The translations under genes and the position numbers were made by a program. Shown one piece after another: positions 54,661 through 62,756 of a stretch of 64,000 nucleotides of DNA. Every line of letters begins with the position of its first letter. Within the stretch, counting starts at the first letter, position 1. The notes beneath the pieces were generated by a model. It did no database searches. It was not told the origin of the DNA and saw only the letters and a list, made by a program, of their open reading frames with translations. This DNA is from Acidobacteriaceae bacterium (lineage in GTDB: Bacteria; Acidobacteriota; Terriglobia; Terriglobales; Acidobacteriaceae), in assembly GCA_003139795.1 (NCBI GenBank), contig PLGM01000101.1, forward strand, positions 27,780-91,779, read 5' to 3'.

Positions 54661-55267
54661 TCCAAACGGCGTTTTCCTGAACATTCCCTACGACGAAGAG
54701 TTTCGCAGCCTCTACATCGCTTATATCGTTGGCCTCTGCCAACTGGATCTGGTTCCTCATCTCGCCTCCGAAATCCCGGGTGGAGACCGCAGACTGAGCA
54801 AAATCATTAAGCTCATCCAGAGTTGCCGTTACTCCATCCACGATCTTTCCCGAGTGGAAGTGAGCGTTGCGGCAACGGCCGTGCCGCGGTTTAACATGCC
54901 CCTGGAATTGGGCATGACCATCACCTGGCAGAATCTACATCCCAGCCGCCACTCCTGGTTCGTTTGGGAGTCGGAGCCCTATCGCATTCAAAGATCAGCG
55001 AGCGATCTGAATGGAACCGATGCCAACATCCACAACGGCACACCGGAAGGTGTCCTTCGCGAACTTTCCAGTGCGTTCTGGCGTGACCGGATGCCGTCCG
55101 TGCCGCAAATGCTAACGGTTTATGGCCTTGCCGAAAGCGCGCTCAATTCGATTTTCGTGAGAAACGGAACACGCAATCCTTATGACAGAAGCGTCTTCAT
55201 GGAATTGTGCCGGTTGTCCTCGAGTCTAACCACCTTTTTCTTTTCGCCAACCAAACCCGCGGTTTAA
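54644..55267 (+). CDS. Predicted TIR / nucleoside 2-deoxyribosyltransferase-like protein
   Basis: A 207-residue protein. FLNIPYDEEF (11-20), then QSCRYSIHDLSR (59-70) and RFNMPLELGM (82-91) give the order of motifs in the TIR / nucleoside-deoxyribosyltransferase-like fold. There a Glu in the 'ELG' segment (here E88) is catalytic for N-glycosidic bond cleavage. SDLNGTDANIHNGT (about 119-132) is a further conserved-looking block. Start GTG 54644 is supported by AAGAGG upstream. The enzymatic role (NAD or nucleotide hydrolysis) is inference from motif order. Base composition is lower in GC than murI and the amidase. Confidence 0.6.
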   Translation: MPPLPDPNGVFLNIPYDEEFRSLYIAYIVGLCQLDLVPHLASEIPGGDRRLSKIIKLIQSCRYSIHDLSRVEVSVAATAVPRFNMPLELGMTITWQNLHPSRHSWFVWESEPYRIQRSASDLNGTDANIHNGTPEGVLRELSSAFWRDRMPSVPQMLTVYGLAESALNSIFVRNGTRNPYDRSVFMELCRLSSSLTTFFFSPTKPAV

Positions 55268-55272
55268 GAGCC

Positions 55273-56097
55273 ATGACCCCCACCATCGGCGTCTTCGATT
55301 CCGGCTTCGGCGGCCTCACCGTCCTCCGCGCCCTCATCCACCGCCTCCCGCAGGCCCGGTTCGCCTTCCTCGGCGACACCGCCCGCCTGCCCTACGGCTC
55401 CAAGTCCCGTCGCACCATCGCCCGCTACGCCGCTGAAAGCGCGCAATTCCTGGTCCGCGAACAGGGCGCCGAGTTCCTCGTCATCGCCTGCAACACCGCC
55501 AGCGCCCTGGCTCTCGACGCCATTCAGGACGCCGTCCCTGTCCCCGTCCTCGGCGTCATCGAGCCCGGCGCCACAGCCGCCCGCGCCGCCTCGCGCACCG
55601 GCGACGTGCTGGTCATCGCCACCGACGCCACCGTGCAAAGCCACGCCTACGCCGCCGCCTGCCGCACCCAGGGCCTGCGCGCCCTCGAAAAAGCCTGCCC
55701 GCTCCTCGTCCCCCTCGTCGAGGAAGGCTGGATCGACCATCCCGTCACCGCCGAAGTGATCCGCATCTATCTCGACGAGTTGAACGCCGAAGCCGCCGCC
55801 CAGGGCCTCGACCCCGACGTGCTCGTCCTCGGCTGCACCCACTACCCCCTGCTCCGTCCGCTCATGGCCCGCGCCGTCCCCGCCGGCATGAAGGTCATCG
55901 ACTCCGCCGAAGCCGCCGCCGAGGCCGCCTTGCGCCAATTCGGCGCCCGCATCGCCCCGCCCGCCGGCGCAACCTCAGCCCCGGAACCCATCCTCCGCTG
56001 CTTCGCCACCGATTCCGTCGACAAATTCGAGCGCCTCGGCTCCCGCTTTTTAGGCCGCCCCACCGGCAAGGTTGAACTCGTAGACCTCGGCGGCTGA
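55273..56097 (+). CDS. murI: Glutamate racemase
   Basis: A 274-residue cofactor-free racemase giving D-glutamate for peptidoglycan. IGVFDSGFGGLTVLRAL, ARLPYGSKS and VIACNTASALAL carry the first catalytic Cys. VLGCTHYPLLRP carries the second Cys, and TDSVDKF is the C-terminal mark. ATG 55273 lies only five bases after the stop of the preceding TIR/NDT-like gene, so its translation may depend on that gene's passage. The natural neighbours are probably the amidase and GerMN genes. Confidence 0.94.
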   Translation: MTPTIGVFDSGFGGLTVLRALIHRLPQARFAFLGDTARLPYGSKSRRTIARYAAESAQFLVREQGAEFLVIACNTASALALDAIQDAVPVPVLGVIEPGATAARAASRTGDVLVIATDATVQSHAYAAACRTQGLRALEKACPLLVPLVEEGWIDHPVTAEVIRIYLDELNAEAAAQGLDPDVLVLGCTHYPLLRPLMARAVPAGMKVIDSAEAAAEAALRQFGARIAPPAGATSAPEPILRCFATDSVDKFERLGSRFLGRPTGKVELVDLGG

Positions 56098-56271
56098 CCG
56101 GTCCTCCAATCGCTCTACTCCGAGCCGACTTCTCTTAAGTGCCAGATTTTTAAGTAATCGCCACCTTGCACAGTGCTGGAAAGGCCAGACAGAGGGGAGA
56201 ATCGCTCTGATATTCTGCTAAATGGTTGGTCCCGCACCGCTGCGCCCGGACCATGGAGGAAGAAAGCAAGC

Positions 56272-57039
56272 ATGATCAATCTGGCGGGTAAGACGGCCGT
56301 GGTCTTCGGGCTGGCCAACAAGCGTTCCATCGCCTGGGGCATCGCCCAAAAACTGCACGAGGCCGGCGCCACCCTGGCCATTGGTTACCTCAACGAGCGC
56401 ATGAAAATGGAGGCCCAGGGCCTCATCGACGAGCTCCCCGGCGCGCACGGCTTCCAGTGCGACGTATCCAGCGACGCCGAGATCGAATCCGTCTTTGCCT
56501 CCTTCAAGGAAAAGTTCGGCAAGCTCGACATCCTCGTCCACGCCATAGCCTACGCCCCCGCCGAAGAGCTTCGCGGCGAGTTCATCAACACTACCCGCGA
56601 AGGCTTCCGCATCGCCCACGACATCAGCGTTTACTCCCTCATCGCCGTCAGCCGCGGCGCCGCGCCGCTGATGACCGACGGCGGCAGCATCATGACCATG
56701 ACCTACTACGCCGCCGAGAAGGTCGTCCCCAATTACAACGTGATGGCCGTCGCCAAGGCCGCTCTGGAATCCACCGTCCGCTACCTGGCCTGGAACCTCG
56801 GCCCCAGAAACATCCGCGTCAACGCCATCTCCGCCGGCCCCATAAAGACCCTCGCCGCCCGCGGCATCGGCTCTCTCACCGAGATGATGAAGACCCACTC
56901 CGACCGCGCCCCCCTGCACCGCAACGTGGACCAGTTAGAAGTAGGCGGCGCCGCCTTATTCTTGGCCTCCGACTTATCCAGCGCCATCACCGGCGAAACG
57001 ATCTACGTCGACTGCGGCTATAACATCATGGGCTTCTGA
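56272..57039 (+). CDS. fabI: Enoyl-[acyl-carrier-protein] reductase (NADH)
   Basis: A 256-residue short-chain dehydrogenase-type enzyme reducing trans-2-enoyl-ACP in fatty acid synthesis. [24 protein letters not shown] is the NADH site with the SIA motif. [10 protein letters not shown] is followed by [21 protein letters not shown], with the Tyr-x6-Lys active site. [13 protein letters not shown] and [14 protein letters not shown] are typical of FabI. GGAGGAAGAAAG precedes ATG 56272; the longer open frame is ignored. Confidence 0.95.
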   Translation: MINLAGKTAVVFGLANKRSIAWGIAQKLHEAGATLAIGYLNERMKMEAQGLIDELPGAHGFQCDVSSDAEIESVFASFKEKFGKLDILVHAIAYAPAEELRGEFINTTREGFRIAHDISVYSLIAVSRGAAPLMTDGGSIMTMTYYAAEKVVPNYNVMAVAKAALESTVRYLAWNLGPRNIRVNAISAGPIKTLAARGIGSLTEMMKTHSDRAPLHRNVDQLEVGGAALFLASDLSSAITGETIYVDCGYNIMGF

Positions 57040-57120
57040 GGCATTTTCATTTCACGTGTCGTTCACGCATCGACCTGCAAACTGCAGGCAACGGCGCGTG
57101 AGTTAGAGGACCATTCAACA

Positions 57121-57158
57121 CAAAGGCTGACTGGAGGGTACCCTCCAGTCAGCCTTTG
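57121..57158. terminator. Perfect 38-bp palindrome between convergent fabI and OmpA-family genes
   Basis: The 19-base arm CAAAGGCTGACTGGAGGGT is followed at once by its exact reverse complement. It lies 82 bases after fabI and 74 bases after the end of the opposite gene, so it can end transcripts from both sides. The hairpin would end in an A/T-rich base (AAAGG...CCTTT) but there is no long T-run. Confidence 0.75.
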
Positions 57159-57231
57159 ATAAGTCAGCGCATCCAGAAGAATCGCTGCGGACGACGCCGC
57201 GCCGGGGAAGCCGGAGCCCCTCGACCGCGCT

Positions 57232-58917
57232 CTACTGCACAGGCGTATCGCCGGTGCTATCGAACGTTGCACCCGCCGGAATCAGGGTGGTGGAGACGAC
57301 CTTTCCATCCTGAGAACCGGTGTAGACAGTGATCCGGGATGAATCGATACCCTTCCCAGTGACCAGGTAGGCCTTGGTGTTGACCGCGCGCTCCGTGGAG
57401 AGTTTCTTGCCGTTCTTCTCCCCGCTGGCGGCATTGCCTACGACGGCAAGCTGCGCATCGGAGTTACGCTGCAGATTGAGCGCGATTTCATCCAGGCATG
57501 CCTTCCCTTCGTTGTTCACGCGAGCCGGACGGCGCGGGTCCCGATCGAAGCGAACGGGGCACAGGTCGCTGGTCACGGGCTTTGCCGCAACCACAGGAGC
57601 TGCGACCGTCACCGAAGTTGTGCCCGAGGCAGTCTGGCCCTTGTCATCGACCACAGTGCAGGTCACCCCGACAGCTCCAAATGGGGCCCCCACGGTAGAC
57701 AGGGTAACCGTGGCGCCGCTTCCGCTCACGGAACCGGAAGTCGAGCGATAGCTGTAAGTCAGGGGACGATTCTGTGGACTGATGCCGATTGCCGTGATGG
57801 TGGAAGGATCGCCGGAAAGCACAGTTGCAGGATTGGCCGTGCAACTGACGGTCGGCGGTTCATACGCCCTCACCGCATATTCGGCGGTGCAATCCGCATT
57901 CTCGCTCGGCCTGTCGCTCTCGGAAACATGGCCTTTCAGCGTGTAGGCGCCGGGAGCCAGACCCGTCGTATCGATCTTCGCTGTGCTTGTAACCCCAGTC
58001 ACCGTTCCGCCATTCACAGACCATGTGTAGACGGCCGTCTTTGCGGGGTTCAGATTCAGAGCCGTGCCCGATACGGCAATCGCATCTCCGGGGAATACGG
58101 CGGATGGATTGACCGAGCAGGAATAAGTTACCGGCACGGGTGGCAACGGCGGATTTCCCCCGAAACGGAAGACAATTCCGGCAGAAATGCGCATGTCGTT
58201 CTGCGCGGAGGTTGTTCCGGTGGTGTAATCCTGGAACCTGGTCATCAGGTATTCGGCTTGAATGACGCGGATGGCGATATGGCGGTGGACCTTGAGGTCC
58301 AGGCCGCCGCCGGCGGTCAAGGCAAGCGTGTTCTGACTGGGGAGGAGCGTGCAGTTAACTGTGCAAGGGGTGAGCGCCACCTCATTGGCGTGCGCGCCTC
58401 CAAACAGAACCTGGGCAAAGGGAGTGATCCTGTTGTATTTCCGATAGGAAAGGCGCGGACCGAAGAGATATGTGAGAACATTCACATTTGTGTTGTTCAC
58501 GTCGACTGTAGACGTATATGCGCCCGTGAATTTGACCTCCGAGTTAGTCAGGGCGCCAACGTCGGCAACGATCCCCAGATAGCGGTTGAAGTTGTAAGCG
58601 AGGTTCGCGCTGCCGCCATTGAGCCACACCAACCGGTTTCCAGCGGCCAGTTGCGGCACAGCGCGCAGATACGAGTAGCCCAGGAACAGTTCAACCTTGG
58701 GAATTCCGATGTTCAGGCCTGCCGAATACGGCATTGCTGCCGCCATCGGGGCCGCTGGGAGCGGTGCAGCCGGATCGGCGACAGCCGCGACGTTGGAATC
58801 GACAGCCTTCGGGTCACCGGTTGCCGGCTTTGTGGCTTCCTCCGCACAGAGGTTGAACGCAGACATTAGGAAAACAGCAAATGCCGCTGTGGCAATCATC
58901 CTTGCACTCAATCTCAT
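57232..58917 (-). CDS. OmpA-family outer-membrane protein with Ig/PKD-like middle domains
   Basis: A 561-residue protein. The signal peptide (MIATAAFAVFLMSAFNLCAE region) is followed by an OmpA-type eight-stranded barrel (about residues 70-255: KVELFLGYSYLRAVPQ...ISAGIVFRFGGN). Two Ig/PKD-like domains (about 262-350 and 352-440) come next. A C-terminal OmpA-like peptidoglycan-binding domain carries NGKKLSTERAVNTKAYLVTGKGIDSSRI. It links the outer membrane to the wall. GGAGGCGACA precedes ATG 58917. Middle Ig domains are unusual for plain OmpA. Confidence 0.87.
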   Translation of the reverse strand: MRLSARMIATAAFAVFLMSAFNLCAEEATKPATGDPKAVDSNVAAVADPAAPLPAAPMAAAMPYSAGLNIGIPKVELFLGYSYLRAVPQLAAGNRLVWLNGGSANLAYNFNRYLGIVADVGALTNSEVKFTGAYTSTVDVNNTNVNVLTYLFGPRLSYRKYNRITPFAQVLFGGAHANEVALTPCTVNCTLLPSQNTLALTAGGGLDLKVHRHIAIRVIQAEYLMTRFQDYTTGTTSAQNDMRISAGIVFRFGGNPPLPPVPVTYSCSVNPSAVFPGDAIAVSGTALNLNPAKTAVYTWSVNGGTVTGVTSTAKIDTTGLAPGAYTLKGHVSESDRPSENADCTAEYAVRAYEPPTVSCTANPATVLSGDPSTITAIGISPQNRPLTYSYRSTSGSVSGSGATVTLSTVGAPFGAVGVTCTVVDDKGQTASGTTSVTVAAPVVAAKPVTSDLCPVRFDRDPRRPARVNNEGKACLDEIALNLQRNSDAQLAVVGNAASGEKNGKKLSTERAVNTKAYLVTGKGIDSSRITVYTGSQDGKVVSTTLIPAGATFDSTGDTPVQ

Positions 58918-59016
58918 TGTCGCCTCCCGAACTGCGCGTCGCGATCATCAAAAATCTCAGCGGCGGGTTAACTTAACGCGAACAGAACATACCGGACACA
59001 ACATGGCCCGAAGATG

Positions 59017-59046
59017 GCTGAGACCGCCCTGAGGCGGTCTCAGCCA
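59017..59046. terminator. Hairpin terminator after the Ig-like/DUF3494 lipoprotein gene
   Basis: GGCTGAGACCGCC (59017-59029), loop CTGA, then the exact complement to 59046. It begins six bases past the gene's stop (59052, minus strand). No strong T-run is seen. Confidence 0.7.
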
Positions 59047-59051
59047 AGGCC

Positions 59052-61877
59052 TTAAGGAGCAGGCACATTGATTACGGTGTTCACAAGTGTGGTCGACGCA
59101 GTCAAAGCGATCACTCTGCCGTTTATGATTGACACCGTTGACGACGTGGACTGTCCGGGACTTGAAACCGTGATTCCCGGTTGACTGATGATGGTTCCCA
59201 CCATCGTCCCGCCTCCCCCGTAATTGATGATCGCGCCGGGGAGGCCCCCGACTGCCCAGAAGACGTTCTTGGCCTGGGCGCCGCCGATCAGGATCACGCT
59301 TTCAGATGCTGTCGGCGTGCCTACGGTGAGAGACGATCCGATCTGGAAGACCCAGGACGCATTGGGATCGCCCTGGGCGTCGAGAGTAAGAGGCCCAAGG
59401 GTTATGCCAACCGAGCTTGCGTTTGTGTAGACGCCGGGGTAGATGGTTGTATCGCCTATCTCCGCTGCCAGAACGCCGTCTGTGGGAAGGCCCTGAAGAG
59501 CGGTATAAGCGGTTCGAGCTTCCTTCGCGGCTTCGGTGGCGATGGCCATTGTGGCGGCGGTTCCTTCAGTGGCGCATTCAACGGTAGGAGGTGGCGGAGC
59601 GGTGTCGATCGTTCCATTCACCTGCCCTACGTTGAGTGGCGATTCCGTATACGTGCATGGCCATACGGCACCCACTTTCGCAAGGCTGGTATCGTGGAAC
59701 CCGGTCATCGTGGTAGAGGCGCCAGTGGTCCCGATATCTCCATTGACCACTGTGTGGATTCCCTGGTTGGTCATCCCGGCGCCGCCGCCAAAGCCGCCAA
59801 ACAGCGATATCGTCGGCCCAAGGACGACTGGCGGTGGTACCACTGCCGTACCGGTCGTGAAGGTCCAGGGATTCGGCGCGCCGGTGGTCCCCAGCGGATT
59901 GCCGGCCAGGTCCGTTGCTCCAATGGTCACCGTCGCCGTATAGCTGGTGCTGGCAGTGAGCGGGGCAGTTGGCGTAAGAGTGGCAATGAAGTCGACGGCA
60001 TCGTAGGTGATCGTTGCCGGTATCGGAGTTCCGCTTGCGGACGTGCCCTCATAAAGCAGGAAGGTTGACGAGGTAATGGTCAGTGGATTCATGGCCTCGG
60101 TGAAGGTTGCGCTGACTGCCTGACTCAGGGGCACGCCGGTGGCCAGGTTCTTTGGGACCGTCGAAACGATCTCCGGCGGGGTGGTACTCACAGCCGTGCC
60201 GGTTGTAAAGGTCCAGACGTAGTTGCTGGCCAGTGGAGTGCCCGTCAGGTCCTGAGCTCCGGTGGTGATAGTGGCTGTAAACAGGGTGCTGGGCGCCAGA
60301 TTCGCTGTCGGTGTGAACGTCAGCGTATTTCCTACCGCCGCGTAAGCAACCAGGCCGGGCACGGCAACGGGAGGCGTACCCGGTGCTGTCAGCGTAAAGG
60401 TTGCCGAGCTGATCGTGGCAGGGTTCATCGCCTTGCTGAACGTGGCGCTGACTACCTGATTGAGAGGCACGTCCGTGGCCAAGTCGAGAGGGATGGTCGA
60501 AACCACCGTTGGCGGTACGACAATTGGTAGGGCAGCGGTGGTGAAGGTCCAGACGTAATTGCTGGCCAGCCCGGTGCCTGCCAGGTTCTTAGCCCCGGTG
60601 GTGATTGTGGCCGTGTATTCGGTGGTGGGCGCGAGGCTGGCAGTTGGAGTGAACGTCGCTACCGAGCCGGCTGGGACATAGGTGACAGTTCCAGTTACGG
60701 CAGTCCCGCTCGTTGTCTCTGCCAGCGTGAAGGTTGTTGTGTCGATCGTGGCCGGGGTCATCGCCGCACTGAAGGTGGCGCTGAGGGCCTGGTTGATGGG
60801 CACGGACGTGGCCCCATCGACCGGCACGGTGGAGATGACCGTCGGCGGCGTGGGAGCCGGAAGTGTTCTGAAGGTCCACACGTAATTGCTGGCCAGCGAT
60901 GCGCCCGCCAGGTCCTGGGCCCCGGTGGTGATCGTAGCGGTATAGACGGTGTTGGATATAAGATTGGCCGCCGGCGTGAAGGTGGCAACGGCGCCCGAGC
61001 AACCGATGGTGCCGGGTACGGCAGTGGCGCCGGGCCCTGTGACTATGAACGCTGCCGCAGGGAACGCCACGCAGTTCATCGGCTCATTGAAGGTGGCGCT
61101 GAGCACCTGGCTGAGAGGAACGCCCGTGGCTGTATTCACAGGGATCGTCGAAACCACCGTAAGAAGAGGAGGCGGGGTAATCGTTGTGAATGTCCACACG
61201 TAGTTGGCAGCCAGCGGAACGCCTCCGCTCGTAGCTCCAGTTGTGATCGTGGCCGTGTATTGGGTGCTGTCGGCGAGGCTGGCCATGGGCGTGAACGTCG
61301 CAACAACGCCAGCGTACGTGACGGCCCCGGTCACGGCGGCTCCGTCCGGCCCTGCCAGCGTAAAGGTCGTTGTACTGATCGTTGTCGGATCCATCGGCTC
61401 GCTGAAAGTCGCGCTGAGCACCTGGCTAACCGGCACACCTGTAGCCCCAGCCAGGGGGACCGTCGAAATCACCGTAGGCGACGGGGCAACCGTGCTAAAA
61501 GTCCACACGTAGTTGCCGATCAGCCCAGCGCCGCCCGGGGTCGCAACCCCGGTGGTGATCGTCGCCGTGTAGGTGGTTCCGTATGCGAGAACGGCAGCCG
61601 GTGTAAACGTCGCAACGGTGCCGGTGTACGTGACCGCTCCAGCTACAGCTCCGCCTGGACTCGTCAGCGTAAAGGTTGAGGTAGTGACCGTGGATGGGTT
61701 CATCGCCATGCTGAATGTCGCGGTGACGGTCGTGTTGATGACGACGTCGGTAGCGCCTTGAGCGGGGGTGACTGACACCACGCCTGGGATGGTTACCGTT
61801 TCTTGACCGCAACCGGCCACAAGGGCGACCAGCAGAGTCGCCAGGAAGCACGTGAAAACAGTCCTGTATTTGCTCAT
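59052..61877 (-). CDS. Lipoprotein with six SbsA-type Ig-like domains and a C-terminal DUF3494 (ice-binding-like) domain
   Basis: A 941-residue exported lipoprotein (lipobox LVALVAGC). Six Ig-like units follow, each starting like PTVISTVPLAGATGVPVSQ and ending YVWTF(S/T)T, the Big_5/SbsA pattern. The C-terminal about 230 residues begin TISLFGGFGGGAGMTNQG and contain VNGDIGTTGAST, TIYPGVYTN, WVFQIGSSL and NVFWAVGG. These match DUF3494, the beta-solenoid of ice-binding proteins. Whether it binds ice or acts as an adhesin cannot be told. ATG 61877 is chosen for GAGAGG upstream and the lipobox. Confidence 0.87.
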   Translation of the reverse strand: MSKYRTVFTCFLATLLVALVAGCGQETVTIPGVVSVTPAQGATDVVINTTVTATFSMAMNPSTVTTSTFTLTSPGGAVAGAVTYTGTVATFTPAAVLAYGTTYTATITTGVATPGGAGLIGNYVWTFSTVAPSPTVISTVPLAGATGVPVSQVLSATFSEPMDPTTISTTTFTLAGPDGAAVTGAVTYAGVVATFTPMASLADSTQYTATITTGATSGGVPLAANYVWTFTTITPPPLLTVVSTIPVNTATGVPLSQVLSATFNEPMNCVAFPAAAFIVTGPGATAVPGTIGCSGAVATFTPAANLISNTVYTATITTGAQDLAGASLASNYVWTFRTLPAPTPPTVISTVPVDGATSVPINQALSATFSAAMTPATIDTTTFTLAETTSGTAVTGTVTYVPAGSVATFTPTASLAPTTEYTATITTGAKNLAGTGLASNYVWTFTTAALPIVVPPTVVSTIPLDLATDVPLNQVVSATFSKAMNPATISSATFTLTAPGTPPVAVPGLVAYAAVGNTLTFTPTANLAPSTLFTATITTGAQDLTGTPLASNYVWTFTTGTAVSTTPPEIVSTVPKNLATGVPLSQAVSATFTEAMNPLTITSSTFLLYEGTSASGTPIPATITYDAVDFIATLTPTAPLTASTSYTATVTIGATDLAGNPLGTTGAPNPWTFTTGTAVVPPPVVLGPTISLFGGFGGGAGMTNQGIHTVVNGDIGTTGASTTMTGFHDTSLAKVGAVWPCTYTESPLNVGQVNGTIDTAPPPPTVECATEGTAATMAIATEAAKEARTAYTALQGLPTDGVLAAEIGDTTIYPGVYTNASSVGITLGPLTLDAQGDPNASWVFQIGSSLTVGTPTASESVILIGGAQAKNVFWAVGGLPGAIINYGGGGTMVGTIISQPGITVSSPGQSTSSTVSIINGRVIALTASTTLVNTVINVPAP

Positions 61878-62282
61878 TTGTAACCTCTCGTCCGAGACCT
61901 TGGTGGCACGATGTCCAACGCTCGTCATTTTTCGGCTCGCGCGAATGCCGACACGATTTGACTGTGCCAAAATAACAAGCTGAAAATTGAGAGGTCTGTA
62001 CAATATTGCTCACTGTCGCAAGGGAAGTTACTGCTTTCTTTGTGCTGGAGCAAACTTGGAAATCTCTTTATATATAGGTTGAGAGTTGAGAATCGTAGCA
62101 AGGCCAATCGCCGCTGTCCAAGCTGGAGCGGAACAAGAAATGGATTGCCTGGCGCGGAGTTATCGCGGTGCAGGCAAATGGACGTGTATTCGAGAACCGC
62201 TCTCACAGAATTGAGAGCCGGCGCGGCGGATTCCCGGCCGCGGAGTTCAGGGAATTGCAAACACTTCCATGAACGCGCGCCA
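61878..62282. other. Intergenic region upstream of the Ig-like lipoprotein; no gene
   Basis: About 400 bases, AT-richer than average around 61930-62060, where the lipoprotein promoter probably lies. No conserved frame was recognised. The end near 62270 approaches the stop of tsaE on the same strand. Confidence 0.45.
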
Positions 62283-62756
62283 CTACTCTTTCAGCGTCAC
62301 CGTAATCTTCCGCGCATCCCCGCCTGCCGAGCTGATGGCAATCTCCCCCGTCGCCTTCTTGCGGATGCTCTTGAACTTTTCGCCCCACTCCACCAGCACC
62401 AGCGCGTCCGGCGTCAGCAGCTCGTCCAGCCCCAGCGTCTCCAGTTGCCGCTCACCTTCCAGGCGATACACATCCAGGTGAAACAGCTTCACCGGTTTGC
62501 CGTCCCGCGCCCCGTCGTACTCGTGCACCAGCGTAAACGTCGGGCTGGTCACCTCGTCGGCCTCGGCCGCGTCCAGAGCCTGCGCAATCCCTTTCACCAA
62601 CGTCGTTTTCCCGGTGCCCAGGTCCCCGCGCAGGATCAGCAGTTGCGGCGGCACAAGCAATCCTGCCAGCTTGCGGCCCACCGCAATCGTGTCCGCGCCG
62701 CTCTGGGTGGTGAACTCGTGAATCCGGCCTGCCGCGGGAGGGGCAGCGTTGGTCAT
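62283..62756 (-). CDS. tsaE: tRNA t6A biosynthesis ATPase TsaE
   Basis: A 157-residue P-loop ATPase of the t6A complex. The Walker A motif is LRGDLGTGKTTLVKGIA. SPTFTLVHEYDG is the conserved switch region, and VYRLEG and VLVEWGEKF (Walker B-like) follow. The C-terminus is diverse as usual. ATG 62756 overlaps the nnr stop (ATGA). The nnr-tsaE pairing is common in bacteria. Confidence 0.93.
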   Translation of the reverse strand: MTNAAPPAAGRIHEFTTQSGADTIAVGRKLAGLLVPPQLLILRGDLGTGKTTLVKGIAQALDAAEADEVTSPTFTLVHEYDGARDGKPVKLFHLDVYRLEGERQLETLGLDELLTPDALVLVEWGEKFKSIRKKATGEIAISSAGGDARKITVTLKE

